Of a stretch of 64,000 bases of DNA, positions 24,969 through 34,430 are shown in pieces. The DNA comes from Rugosimonospora acidiphila. GTDB taxonomy: Bacteria; Actinomycetota; Actinomycetes; Mycobacteriales; Micromonosporaceae. The notes beneath the pieces were generated by a model. That model saw nothing but the letters and a program-made list of their open reading frames with translations. It did no database searches and was not told the origin of the DNA. The position numbers and the translations under genes were made by a program. Where the stretch lies: assembly GCF_039543385.1 (NCBI RefSeq), contig NZ_BAABJQ010000007.1, positions 248,001-312,000 on the forward strand, written 5' to 3'. Within the stretch, counting starts at the first letter, position 1; every line of letters begins with the position of its first letter.

Positions 24969-27900
24969 TCACGGACGCGGACTCGTGGCCGCAGCCGGAT
25001 CGGCCGAGCGCCGGATCCGCAGGGTCACCAGCTCGAACGGGCGCAGCGTGAGCGCGCAGGACTCTTCCTCCGCGCCCCAGCGCGGGACATCCGCCTCGGG
25101 CTCTTCGAGCAGGTTCGTGCGCACGATCTCCTCAAAGGCGAACCGCGGGTACGCGCGCACCGACGCTCGTTGCCCCAGGGACTCGTACAGTCGCACCACC
25201 ACGTCGCCGGAGCCGTCGTCGGCGAGCTTGATCGTGTCGATCAGGACGCCGGCGCCGTCGAGCGCCACCAGCGGCTCGACGTCGCGGTGGCCTTCGATCT
25301 CGCGTACCGGGAATGCGAGGTCGTAGCCGAGCTCCACCGCGCGGGCGATGTCGGCGCCGACCGCGAGCACCGTGACGAACGAGTGCCTGCCCTGGTCGGT
25401 TTCCGGGTCGGGGTACAGCGGACCGCGAAGCAGGGTTTCGCGCACGATCGTGAGGGCGCCGTCCGCGTCGCGACCGCGAACGACGTCGTGGCCGTAGACG
25501 GTGGCGTTGGCGACGGCCACCCCGTACCCGCCCTCGGCGACGTGCAGCCAGCGGTGGGCGCAGATCTCGAACTTCGCCTCATCCCAGCTCGTGTTCGTCG
25601 TCGTGGGCCGGGTGAGGTGGCCGAACTGCGTCTCCGCGGTGGACGCCACCGCGTCCAGTCGCAGCGGAAAGGCGAGCTTGAGCACCTTCTCCCGTTCGTG
25701 CCAGTCGACGTCGGTCTCGATGCGGATCGCTTCGCTGCCCCGGGTGAGGATGATGCGCTGCTCGACCGTCGAGCCGTGGAACCGCCGGCGCACCACGAGA
25801 CGCGCCGCCGCCCCGCCCGCCTCGACGAGTTCCACCTCGGTGGGGCCGTCGAGGTCTTCGGTCGTGTTCCGGTAGTGCTCGTCGAGGTCCCAGGCGTCCC
25901 ATTCGGCCGGCAGGTCGCGGTGCAGTTGCAGGAGGTTGCCCGGCCGCGCGGCGGTCAGCAGGTCGCGGCCGTCGCGCAGGTCGCGCAGCCCGATGATGAG
26001 GCCGCGTTCGTCCACCACGAGGCGTACCCGATCGTTCTCCACGGTTGTCGTGCCATCGACGACGCGGGTCGTGACCGGCTGCCCCTGCGGCGCGGCGCCG
26101 GCCGCCGCGGCGAGGGCGGGGACGCCTTCGCGTGAGAGCGGCGACGCGTTGAACCGCACCATCCGGTCTCCGGTCCCGGCGAGCGTGGACTGTGCCGTCG
26201 CGATGAGCTCACGCAGCGTGGCGGCGATCTCCTCGTGCATCCGCACCGCCTCCCGATGTACCCAGGAGATCGCGGAGCCGGGAAGGATGTCATGGAACTG
26301 CAGGAGCAGGACCCGGCGCCAGGCGTCCGCGAGCAGTTCGGCGGGGTAGGCGGCACCGGTGCGCACGGACGCGGTCGCCGCCCAGAGCTCCGCCTCGCGC
26401 AGCAGGGACTCCGAGGTGCGGTTGCCGTGCTTGGTGCGCGCCTGCGAGGTGTAGGTGCCCCGGTGCAGTTCGAGGTACATCTCCCCCTTCCACACCGCGA
26501 GTTCGGCGGGGTCGGCCTCGGCCTGCGCCTCGCGGAAGAAGCGGGCGGGGGAGGACAGCTCGACCCGGGGAACGCCTTCGAGGTCCGCGCTGCGACGGGC
26601 GGCGCTGACCATTTCGCGGGTGGGACCGCCCCCGCCGTCGCCCCACCCGAACGGCGCGAGCGAGCTCGTGTGGGTCAGGTGGTCGGCGAAGCGTTGCTCG
26701 GCCCAGCGCAACTCCTCGGGTACGAGTCGCGAGTTGTACGTCTCGATCGGCGCCATGTGGGTGAACAGCGACGAGCCGTCGTGGCCTTCCCACCGGAAGG
26801 TGTTGTGCGGCATGGCGTTGACGCGGTTCCACGACAGCTTCTGGGTGAAGAACCACTGGGCGCCGGCGCCCCTGGCGATCTGGGGGAGCGCCCCGGTGTA
26901 CCCGAAGCTGTCGGGCAGCCAGACCTCCTCGCACCGCACCTCGAACTCGGCCTCGAAGAATCGCTGGCCGAAGGTGAACTGGCGCACCAGCGACTCGCCC
27001 GACGGCATGTTCGTGTCGGACTCGACCCACATCCCGCCCACCGGAATGAACCGGCCCTCGGCGACGCGCTGCCTGATCCGCTCGAACAGCGCCGGGTAGT
27101 CCCGCTTGATCCACGCCAGCTGCTGCGCCGAGGAGCAGGAGAAGACGAAGTCCGGGTCGCGGTCCATGAGGTCGAGGACGTTGGAGAAGGTACGCGCGCA
27201 CTTGCGTACCGTCTCGCGCAGCGGCCACAGCCAGGCGGTGTCGATGTGCGCGTGCCCGGTGGCGTGGATGCGGTGCGCGCTCGCGTGCGCCCGCTTCGCC
27301 AACTCCGGACGCAGCACCGCCCGCCCCGCCGCGGCGGTGCCGGACACGTCGTCGGGGTCGACTGTCTCGATCATGCGCTCAAGCGCGCGGGCGATCCGCC
27401 AGCGGCGAGGCTCGGTGTCGGGCAGCTCGCGCATGAGGCCGAGGAGCACGGCGGTGTCCTGCACCAGCTCGTACACCTCGAGGTCGAGCAGGGCGAGGTC
27501 GGCGGCGCGAAGCCGGTAGATGGGCTCCTCGCCCGCGGTCTCCCACGATCCCAGCGGGGTGGGGGCGAAGGTGACGCAGTCGCCCCCGGCGACGTTCGGG
27601 TTCGCGGCGGCCTCGACCCAGAAGTCGATGGCCTCACCGGCGTTGCGGTCAAAGGGCACGTGGTGGTTGAGGGGCGAGATCCCCTTGACCGGTGCGCCGT
27701 CGAGCGAGAAGGCGAGACCTTCGGCCTGGAACCCGGGCTGCGCCTGGCTGAAGCCGAGGTCGACGATGGCCTCCAGGCTGGTACCGGCGCGCAGCGCGCC
27801 GTCGCGGGCCCATTCGGCCGGAACGACACCGTGCAGCCGCATCCACACGGTGTCCCAGGCGCGTCCCCACGCCGAGCCGACCGGCAGCGGCGCGAGTTCG

Positions 27901-28067
27901 CCGGTGGTACCCACCTCGAATGGCACCGGTTCGCCTCCGACCACGCGGTGCGTGACGTCGAGCGCGACCCGCGCCCGGTACAGCCGGGGCCGGAGCTTGC
28001 CGGCCACGAAGCGGTCGACGCGGTCCTCGATCTGCCGGGTGCGGGATTTCTGGTGGCCTTGCAGCAT
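24969..28067 (-). CDS. GH38 alpha-mannosidase (bacterial long form)
   Basis: This 1032-residue cytoplasmic enzyme has an N-terminal beta domain, the GH38 catalytic motif HAHIDTAWLWP (from residue 272) and the nucleophile Asp386 in WLPDSFGYTG, then the alpha-mannosidase middle and C-terminal beta-sandwich domains. GH38 enzymes are zinc/calcium-dependent and remove alpha-linked mannose with retention. There is no signal peptide. It is the last gene of the ROK-GH38-GH38 minus-strand arm; AAGGAG lies four bases before the ATG, and the second mannosidase ends 23 bases upstream. Paired with a different GH38 subtype, it probably handles another mannose linkage. Confidence 0.92.
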   Translation of the reverse strand: MLQGHQKSRTRQIEDRVDRFVAGKLRPRLYRARVALDVTHRVVGGEPVPFEVGTTGELAPLPVGSAWGRAWDTVWMRLHGVVPAEWARDGALRAGTSLEAIVDLGFSQAQPGFQAEGLAFSLDGAPVKGISPLNHHVPFDRNAGEAIDFWVEAAANPNVAGGDCVTFAPTPLGSWETAGEEPIYRLRAADLALLDLEVYELVQDTAVLLGLMRELPDTEPRRWRIARALERMIETVDPDDVSGTAAAGRAVLRPELAKRAHASAHRIHATGHAHIDTAWLWPLRETVRKCARTFSNVLDLMDRDPDFVFSCSSAQQLAWIKRDYPALFERIRQRVAEGRFIPVGGMWVESDTNMPSGESLVRQFTFGQRFFEAEFEVRCEEVWLPDSFGYTGALPQIARGAGAQWFFTQKLSWNRVNAMPHNTFRWEGHDGSSLFTHMAPIETYNSRLVPEELRWAEQRFADHLTHTSSLAPFGWGDGGGGPTREMVSAARRSADLEGVPRVELSSPARFFREAQAEADPAELAVWKGEMYLELHRGTYTSQARTKHGNRTSESLLREAELWAATASVRTGAAYPAELLADAWRRVLLLQFHDILPGSAISWVHREAVRMHEEIAATLRELIATAQSTLAGTGDRMVRFNASPLSREGVPALAAAAGAAPQGQPVTTRVVDGTTTVENDRVRLVVDERGLIIGLRDLRDGRDLLTAARPGNLLQLHRDLPAEWDAWDLDEHYRNTTEDLDGPTEVELVEAGGAAARLVVRRRFHGSTVEQRIILTRGSEAIRIETDVDWHEREKVLKLAFPLRLDAVASTAETQFGHLTRPTTTNTSWDEAKFEICAHRWLHVAEGGYGVAVANATVYGHDVVRGRDADGALTIVRETLLRGPLYPDPETDQGRHSFVTVLAVGADIARAVELGYDLAFPVREIEGHRDVEPLVALDGAGVLIDTIKLADDGSGDVVVRLYESLGQRASVRAYPRFAFEEIVRTNLLEEPEADVPRWGAEEESCALTLRPFELVTLRIRRSADPAAATSPRP

Positions 28068-28090
28068 GGTTCTCCTTCAGGCGGCGGCGG

Positions 28091-30913
28091 CTAGAAGTCC
28101 GCCGGGTTCCAGCCGCGCAGCACGATGCTGCGAATTTCCCAGGGCGCGAGCCGCAGCTCGTGGCGGCCCTCCGTCGCCGGCTGCGTGCCGAGCGGCCCAC
28201 CGAGCAGGTCGATCGTCTCGACCTCGGTGAACGGGCCGGTCACGGTGGCCGCGACCGGGCCGTCGCTCATCGCCACGAGCCGGACCTCGATGCCGTTGTC
28301 TGTGCGTCGGATCGTGCTCACCGCTACCCCCGCGCCGTCGACCCGCACGCCGCCGGGCAGGGCGGGCAGTCGCGCGTCGCCGCCCGTGCCGCGCAGGACG
28401 AGCGCCTCGCCGCGGAAGTGCGCCGAGCGGCGGACCGCCTGCGCGCGCTGCCATCCCTGCGGGGACAGCACCACGCCGAACCGGGCGGTGATGGTCTCGC
28501 CGAGCGACTGTGCCCCCGGCGCCGGAATCTCGCTGGCGGCGGGCTCGTCACGGAACGGATGCACGTTTCGACTGATCGAGCCGACGGCGCGCAGTACCGT
28601 GAGCGCCAATTCCTCGCCGTCGACGACCTCGTACTCGGTTGCGTGATCCAGCAGCACGGTGACCGGTCCGGCGCAGACGAAGCCGTGCGCCGGGTAGGTC
28701 GGGATCGGATGCTCGCCCCAGCCGCCCTCGGCGGTCAGCGGTCGCCGGGTCACGGCGAACTGGCCCTCGGAGGCCGATTCGTCCACCCGGTACGGCAGCG
28801 GGATGTGCATCCGCAGGCGGTGGTCGCGCATCTCGTTGACGAAGGAAACGGTCAGCCGCAACATGTCTTCGCCGCGGCGCAACTCGCCGATGGTCTCGAT
28901 CCGCAGCGTCTCCCGGGCCGCGCCGCGCCGGTCCGGGGCGTCGGAGAGGCCCTGGGGGATCGGGTAGTCGCGGGTCACCCGGATCGCCCAGCGGACCGGG
29001 CCGGTCTCGACGACCTCGACGGCGACCGCCGTCGGCTCATCGACGAGTTCGTCCTCGGCGGGCGGCCCGTAGTTGTAGCTGTCGCCCCGATCGCCGCCGT
29101 CGACCAGCCGGCCGATCCCCGACTGTTGCGTGCCATCCGCCGCGTGCAGCGTGAAGGTACCGTCCGTCGCCACCTCGACCCGGACGCGACCGTTGTCGAC
29201 GACCGGTCTGGGTCGCGGCACGGCGCCAGACGCGCCGGGCCAGTCCGGTCGGACAACCCGCCCGTCGGCTCCGGAGGCGGCCGCGGGCGGATCGACCTCG
29301 GGCGCGGCGGCGACCATGAACGACGTCGCGCCGGACGCCTGCACCGGCACCGCGACCAGGGCGCGGTGCACGGGCGCCGTGGTGGTCAGCACGCGCCAGG
29401 GTCCGGGGTGCGCCGCGGTCGCGGCGGCGACGGCGACCCGCAGTTCAAGCAGGTCGAACGGCTCGGGGCCGGCGTCCTCGGCCAGGCGGAAGGTGAGCTG
29501 CCCGGGCTCGAGTTCGACGGACACGATCTGTCGCCCGAACAGCTCGCGACGGTGGATGCGGCGCAGCACGCGCTCGAGTTCGGCGGCGTCGAATCTCTCG
29601 TCGCCGAGTACCGTGCCGGTGGCGGACAGCAGTTGCAGCGGGAGTTCTCGCCCACCGGCGGTCCGGGCGCGCAGCGAGGCTGCCGGCGCGGTCGCCTCAA
29701 GGTCGATCTCGGCGAGCATCTCCCGCGGGAAGGGCAGGGTGTTGACCGCGAGGTGTCCGCTCGTCGGAACCCGGGCCGCCAGCGACGCCAGCACGCCACC
29801 CCGCACGGCGCGGGCGATCTGGGTCGCCTCCGCCAGTCGCGCGGCGACCTGGTCGCTCGTCTCGTCCGTGCCGGAGCCGACCACGGAGTCGTGTGCCGTC
29901 GACTCGATGATTTTGTGCCACGCCCGCCTCAGGTAGGCGTCCTCCGGCCCGGTGCCCCAGGCCGCGAGCACCCGCTCGGCCTCGTCGATGGTGTGTTCGG
30001 CCCGAGCCATCGCCTGCTTGAGGTCGCGGCGTACGGAAAGCACGCCGGGCAGGATGTTGCCTCGCGCGTGGCTGCGCAGTTCACCGCGCACCAGTGAGAG
30101 GGGACCGCGCGTCGGCACCCCGTCGAGGTACTCCGCGAGCGTGGCCACCGCGATGCGGCGATCGGGGCGGGCCGCGGCGCGCAGCCAGTCGAGCAGCCGT
30201 CGGTCCGGCACGGTGTGGTCGGTGCCCGCCATCGCGAGAACCGGGTCGTCGCCCCACCGCTTAGCGCTGATCGCCGCGTAGTCGTCAAGGGCGCGGCCGA
30301 TCGCGTCGGGTACGAGAAGCACGTCGAGGCCGTTGTCGTAGCCGTCGAAGAGGTACTCGGTGAGCACGGTCGATCCATCGGGAGACTGCCACTCGAAGCG
30401 GTGACCCTCGACCGAGGCCGGGACTCCCCGCCACAGAGCCGCCTGGTCGATCCCGGCACGGCGCAGGATCTGGGGCATCTGCGCGATGTGGCCGAACATG
30501 TCGGGCAGGTAACCCACCGGCATGGCAGCGCCCAGAGCCCGTGCACCCTCGACGCCGAGGCGCAGGTTACGCACGATCGTCTCGCCGCCGCAGAGGAACT
30601 CGTCGAGCAGGATGAGCCACGGCCCCAAGGCGAGCCGACCCTGCTCGACCAGCCGTCGTACCCGCTCGCGGTTCTCCGGCCGGATCTCAAGGTAGTCCTC
30701 GATCGCCGCCGTCTGTCCGTCGAGGGTGAATCGAAACTCGGGATCGGCTTCGGCGGCCTCGAGCAGGCGGTCGAGTTCGGTCACGAGCCGGTGGCGAAAC
30801 ACCTGGAAAGGTTCGTACCACTCGCGGTCCCAGTGGGTGTGTGGCACGAAGACGGCGTCGGACTCATTCAACGGCGAGAGAGTAGAAGGGCGGACGGGGC
30901 CAGGGGAGGGCAT
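28091..30913 (-). CDS. GH38 alpha-mannosidase, second subtype (mngB-like)
   Basis: This 940-residue protein opens with the GH38 motif VPHTHWDREWY (HTHWD at residues 25-29) and has the nucleophile Asp138 in GYLPDMFGH. Its short N terminus and layout match the MngB-like subgroup that includes 2-O-mannosylglycerate hydrolase and alpha-1,2/1,3-mannosidases. There is no signal peptide, so it acts in the cytoplasm. A ROK repressor gene lies directly upstream and its last codons carry a putative operator and promoter serving this gene. The exact linkage cannot be told from sequence. Confidence 0.9.
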   Translation of the reverse strand: MPSPGPVRPSTLSPLNESDAVFVPHTHWDREWYEPFQVFRHRLVTELDRLLEAAEADPEFRFTLDGQTAAIEDYLEIRPENRERVRRLVEQGRLALGPWLILLDEFLCGGETIVRNLRLGVEGARALGAAMPVGYLPDMFGHIAQMPQILRRAGIDQAALWRGVPASVEGHRFEWQSPDGSTVLTEYLFDGYDNGLDVLLVPDAIGRALDDYAAISAKRWGDDPVLAMAGTDHTVPDRRLLDWLRAAARPDRRIAVATLAEYLDGVPTRGPLSLVRGELRSHARGNILPGVLSVRRDLKQAMARAEHTIDEAERVLAAWGTGPEDAYLRRAWHKIIESTAHDSVVGSGTDETSDQVAARLAEATQIARAVRGGVLASLAARVPTSGHLAVNTLPFPREMLAEIDLEATAPAASLRARTAGGRELPLQLLSATGTVLGDERFDAAELERVLRRIHRRELFGRQIVSVELEPGQLTFRLAEDAGPEPFDLLELRVAVAAATAAHPGPWRVLTTTAPVHRALVAVPVQASGATSFMVAAAPEVDPPAAASGADGRVVRPDWPGASGAVPRPRPVVDNGRVRVEVATDGTFTLHAADGTQQSGIGRLVDGGDRGDSYNYGPPAEDELVDEPTAVAVEVVETGPVRWAIRVTRDYPIPQGLSDAPDRRGAARETLRIETIGELRRGEDMLRLTVSFVNEMRDHRLRMHIPLPYRVDESASEGQFAVTRRPLTAEGGWGEHPIPTYPAHGFVCAGPVTVLLDHATEYEVVDGEELALTVLRAVGSISRNVHPFRDEPAASEIPAPGAQSLGETITARFGVVLSPQGWQRAQAVRRSAHFRGEALVLRGTGGDARLPALPGGVRVDGAGVAVSTIRRTDNGIEVRLVAMSDGPVAATVTGPFTEVETIDLLGGPLGTQPATEGRHELRLAPWEIRSIVLRGWNPADF

Positions 30914-30963
30914 AAACGGGATCCACTCAGCACGGAACAGGCGGGGTTCGACCTGAAGGTCAA

Positions 30964-30989
30964 GATTATCTAATCAGAGTGTTGAAAAT
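30964..30989. promoter_or_regulatory. ROK operator copy A, upstream of the mannosidase genes
   Basis: This 26-bp site begins GATTATCTAATCA and ends GTGTTGAAAAT. It matches copy B (32408-32433) at 22 of 26 positions in the same orientation. It includes the stop codon and last four codons of the ROK gene. On the minus strand it overlaps a candidate promoter, TTGCAC (30991-30996), 17 bp, TTAGAT (30968-30973), facing the GH38 gene. Confidence 0.65.
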
Positions 30990-32245
30990 CGTGCAACAGC
31001 CTCGTCCGGGTTGCGGATGCGCAGTGCCTCCGCCCGCGGCGAGAACGAGTCGTCCAGCACGAGGGTGGCGGCACCCACCGCGGCGACATCGCTGGCGATG
31101 GCCGACTCGCTGAAGCGAATGCGATGGGGCACCACGAGCCCGGGGTCGGAATGCACCGCGTCGGGCAGTGTTGTCAGGGCAAAAGGCGCGATCTGCGGCC
31201 AGAACGGGCCGCCGAACACGACTTCTCCGACGTCGAGCAGGTCGACGACGACGACCACGGCGCGGGCGATGTGGCGGGCGGCGCCGGTGAGAATCTCCAT
31301 CGCCTGCGCGTCGCCGACGGCGGCCGCATCGGCCAGGAGGCCGAACGCGGTGCCCACCTGCAACACATCGGCGGTGTCGCCGACCTGAGCCCCGGTCAGC
31401 ACGCCATCACGCACCGCCTGTTCGACCAGTGCCCGGGGCACCGTCACGACGCCGACGCAGCCGCGCCGACCGCAGGCGCAGATGGGTCCATCGGGGTCGA
31501 CCGAGATATGGCCGGCGTCACCGGCGTTGGAACTCACCCCGCGAACGGCCGAGCCGGCGATGGCGATGCCGGTCGCGAAGCCCGTCCCGTAATACACGAA
31601 GGCGAAGTCGCGTCGCTCGTCCGGCTCGCTGAACCACAACTCGGACACCACCGCGGCCGTGGCGTCCTTCTCGATGAGCACCGGCAGGCCGGTGACGATA
31701 CTCAGCGCCCTTCGCAGCTCTACCCGATGCCACCCGGGCAGCATCGGAGGGTTGAGCACGACGCCCGTCTCCGGGTCGATCGGCCCCGGCGACGCCACGC
31801 CGATGCCGAGGACTTTGGCACGATCGACGCCCGCGCTCAGCAGGAGAGCGTCGAGCCGGGCCGCCATCTCTCCCACCACTTTTGCCGCGTTCTGCACCGT
31901 GGGGGTTGCTGTACGCATTCGTTCGCGCACTCGTCCGGCAAGGTCGATCAGTACATAGGTGACCACAGCGGGGTCGATGTGCACGCCGACCGCGAATCCG
32001 CCATCTGGGTTCAGGGTCAGGATTTTCGGTGGCTTGCCTCGGCCTCTGGCCGGTGCCGCCTCCTCGGTGACGAGCCCGGCCTCAACGAGCCTTCGGCATA
32101 CGTTGGAAACCGTCATACCGCTGAGGGCCGTGAGCGTGGAGATCTCGGTGCGGGCCACGCCCGACGGGTGGCGCCGAATCGCATCGAGGACGACAGCTAC
32201 GTTGAACTCAGCGAGAGCGCCCAGGTTGACCCCGGTACCACTCAT
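30974..32245 (-). CDS. ROK-family transcriptional repressor
   Basis: This 423-residue protein has an N-terminal winged helix (about residues 25-75, TALSGMTVSNVCRRLVEAGL) and a ROK/ASKHA domain with the GHISVDPDGP segment and the zinc motif ICACGRRGC. ROK repressors release DNA on binding a sugar or sugar phosphate. It is divergent from the sugar ABC importer and lies upstream of two mannosidase genes. Two closely matching 26-bp sites flank it, one over its own 3' end. It is the probable regulator of the whole glycan locus; the inducer is probably a released monosaccharide or small oligosaccharide. Confidence 0.9.
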   Translation of the reverse strand: MSGTGVNLGALAEFNVAVVLDAIRRHPSGVARTEISTLTALSGMTVSNVCRRLVEAGLVTEEAAPARGRGKPPKILTLNPDGGFAVGVHIDPAVVTYVLIDLAGRVRERMRTATPTVQNAAKVVGEMAARLDALLLSAGVDRAKVLGIGVASPGPIDPETGVVLNPPMLPGWHRVELRRALSIVTGLPVLIEKDATAAVVSELWFSEPDERRDFAFVYYGTGFATGIAIAGSAVRGVSSNAGDAGHISVDPDGPICACGRRGCVGVVTVPRALVEQAVRDGVLTGAQVGDTADVLQVGTAFGLLADAAAVGDAQAMEILTGAARHIARAVVVVVDLLDVGEVVFGGPFWPQIAPFALTTLPDAVHSDPGLVVPHRIRFSESAIASDVAAVGAATLVLDDSFSPRAEALRIRNPDEAVARFSTL

Positions 32246-32376
32246 CCGCGCGTGTCCTCTCGTTCTGCCACTGGATGTCGCTCTGCCACAGGATGCTCAC
32301 AGTAGCGCCCACGGTGCTCACTTTGTCTGCGTGCCTTGCCACACCTGTCTTGGACGCTCCTACCAGCCTGCAGATC

Positions 32377-32405
32377 TTGACGTGCGCTGCGCAAGCCCCT
32401 AAGTT
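32377..32405 (+). promoter_or_regulatory. Promoter of the sugar ABC importer operon
   Basis: TTGACG (32377-32382) and TAAGTT (32400-32405) with 17 bp spacing. The predicted start of transcription falls inside the ROK operator copy B, so bound repressor would block it. Confidence 0.45.
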
Positions 32406-32407
32406 CG

Positions 32408-32433
32408 GATTAACTAAGCACTGTGTTGAAAAT
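32408..32433. promoter_or_regulatory. ROK operator copy B, upstream of the ABC importer
   Basis: This 26-bp site begins GATTAACTAAGCA and ends GTGTTGAAAAT, matching copy A at 30964-30989 in 22 of 26 positions. It ends 15 bases before the permease start and overlaps the predicted transcription start. Confidence 0.7.
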
Positions 32434-32448
32434 AACGAAGGGACAACG

Positions 32449-33381
32449 GTGTCCACACTGACACCCTCGCGGCGCTCCGCGCGCGAGTCGAAGTCCGGTC
32501 GACGGCATCCGGCCTATCGCGGGCACGCGACCGCTGCCTGGCTGCTCATCACGCCGGCGCTGATCGGGTTCATCCTCTTCGCCGTATACCCGACGCTGCG
32601 CGGGATCTACTTCAGCTTCACGACGTACCACATCCTCTCGCCCGCGGTATGGACCGGGCTCGCGAACTTCCGGCAGATGCTCCACGACTCGACGTTCTGG
32701 CACTCGCTCCTGGTGACGGTGTACTTCGTCGTCATCAGCGTCGTGATCGGCATCCTGCTCTCGCTCGTCACCGCGGTCGTTCTCCATCGGCTGACGCGAT
32801 CCACGGTGATCCGCGGGCTGGTCATCCTGCCGTTCCTCATCTCGGGAGTCGTCGCGGCCGTCGTCTGGTCGTGGATGCTCGACCCGCAGCTGGGCATCGT
32901 GAACGTCGCGCTCAAGGCGCTGACCGGGCATCGCGTCATATTCCTCGGGTCGAACACGCTCGCCATCCCGACCGTCGCGATGATCAGCGTCTGGAAGTCG
33001 ATGGGGTACAACGCGATTCTGATTTTCGCGGGACTTCAGACGATCCCTGGCGAGATCTACGAGGCGGCCCGCCTGGACGGGGCGAGCGAGATGAAGATGT
33101 TCCGCCGCATCACGGTGCCGTTGCTGCGGCCGATCCTGGCCATGGTCGTGATCCTGGCCGTCATCAGCTCCTTCCAGGTGTTCGACATCGTGCAGGTGGC
33201 GACCCAGGGTGGTCCGGCCAACGCCAGCAACGTGCTGCAGATGTACATCTACGACTCGGCGTTCAGCCAGTACAACTTCGGCTACGCGTCCGCGATGTCA
33301 CTCGCGCTCTTCGCGATGCTCATCATCATCACCTTCATCCAGCTGCGCGTGACCCGCGCCAACGAGTCCGACACGAATTGA
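32449..33381 (+). CDS. Sugar ABC transporter permease (MalF/UgpA type)
   Basis: This 310-residue membrane protein has six transmembrane segments and the EAA loop (EAARLDGASEMKMFRRITVP). It belongs to the carbohydrate uptake (CUT1) permease group. GAAGGGA lies before the GTG at 32449; the longer frame upstream runs through the promoter. It heads the importer operon and is followed closely by a second permease. No ATPase is encoded in the locus; actinomycetes commonly use a shared MsiK-type ATPase for CUT1 systems. Confidence 0.9.
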   Translation: MSTLTPSRRSARESKSGRRHPAYRGHATAAWLLITPALIGFILFAVYPTLRGIYFSFTTYHILSPAVWTGLANFRQMLHDSTFWHSLLVTVYFVVISVVIGILLSLVTAVVLHRLTRSTVIRGLVILPFLISGVVAAVVWSWMLDPQLGIVNVALKALTGHRVIFLGSNTLAIPTVAMISVWKSMGYNAILIFAGLQTIPGEIYEAARLDGASEMKMFRRITVPLLRPILAMVVILAVISSFQVFDIVQVATQGGPANASNVLQMYIYDSAFSQYNFGYASAMSLALFAMLIIITFIQLRVTRANESDTN

Positions 33382-33391
33382 GGACAGCGCC

Positions 33392-34357
33392 GTGTCACAA
33401 GTGTCATCGAGCCAGCGAGCCGCGGGTCGACTGCGCATCCCCACGCAGCCGTCCGCGGGCGGACGTCGCGCGTCGACGCAGCCGTCCCGCAGGTCGATCG
33501 GTCGCATCGTCGCGTGGGTCTACGTCGCGATCATCCTGATCGTTACGATCTTCCCGTTCTACTGGATCCTCCGGACCGGGTTGTCGTCGAACGACGCCCT
33601 GTCCGTGAAGCCGCAGTCGTTGTGGCCGGTCGGCTTCACGCTCAACGGCTTCGAGCGCGTCCTCGGGCTGGTGCACGGCAACGCCACGGGCACGGTGAGC
33701 GCGCTCGACACCGGTGACTTCCTGCTGTACCTGCGCAACTCGACGCTCTACGCCGCACTCATGACGGCGTTCGTCGTCTTCTTCTCCACGACCGCGGCGT
33801 ACGCCTTCGCACGGCTGCACTGGCGGGGCCGGAACCTCATGTTCTCGCTGTTCCTCGTCGCGCTCATGGTGCCGGGCATCATGACGATGCTGCCGAACTT
33901 CGTCCTCATCAAGGACCTGGGCCTGCTGAACACGATCCCCGGCCTGATCCTGCCGGGCGCGCTGTTCTCGGCGTTCGACGTCTTCTTCCTCCGGCAGTTC
34001 ATGCTCGGCCTGCCGAACGAGATCGACGACGCGGCCCGGATCGACGGGGCAGGGCCGATCAAGGCACTGTTCCGCGTCACGATCCCGATGACGGCGGGGC
34101 CGATCACCACCCTGTCGATCCTGACCTTCATCAACACCTGGAACGAGTACTTCTGGCCGCTGCTTGTCACCAACGACAAGAGCACTGAGCCCCTCACGGT
34201 GGGGCTCGCCTCGTTCCAACAGAACGCCCCGACGGTCGCACCCGACTGGAGCGGGCTCATGGCGGCGACGCTCGTCTCCGCGCTGCCGATGCTCGTCGTG
34301 TTCGTCATCTTCGGCCGGCGAATCATCAACTCCATCGGTTTCACCGGCATCCGGTGA
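33392..34357 (+). CDS. Sugar ABC transporter permease (MalG/UgpE type)
   Basis: This 321-residue permease has six transmembrane segments after a 40-residue basic N terminus, and the EAA loop reads DDAARIDGAGPIKALFRVTIP. It is the partner of the preceding permease, starting ten bases after it at a GTG. With the following lipoprotein they form a CUT1-type oligosaccharide importer. Confidence 0.9.
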   Translation: MSQVSSSQRAAGRLRIPTQPSAGGRRASTQPSRRSIGRIVAWVYVAIILIVTIFPFYWILRTGLSSNDALSVKPQSLWPVGFTLNGFERVLGLVHGNATGTVSALDTGDFLLYLRNSTLYAALMTAFVVFFSTTAAYAFARLHWRGRNLMFSLFLVALMVPGIMTMLPNFVLIKDLGLLNTIPGLILPGALFSAFDVFFLRQFMLGLPNEIDDAARIDGAGPIKALFRVTIPMTAGPITTLSILTFINTWNEYFWPLLVTNDKSTEPLTVGLASFQQNAPTVAPDWSGLMAATLVSALPMLVVFVIFGRRIINSIGFTGIR

Positions 34358-34430
34358 GACCGGCGGTGCTCATCGTTTCACAAGCTCCTCTGTTTCACCC
34401 CGCACAGCACACCCTACAAGGAGTAACGGA

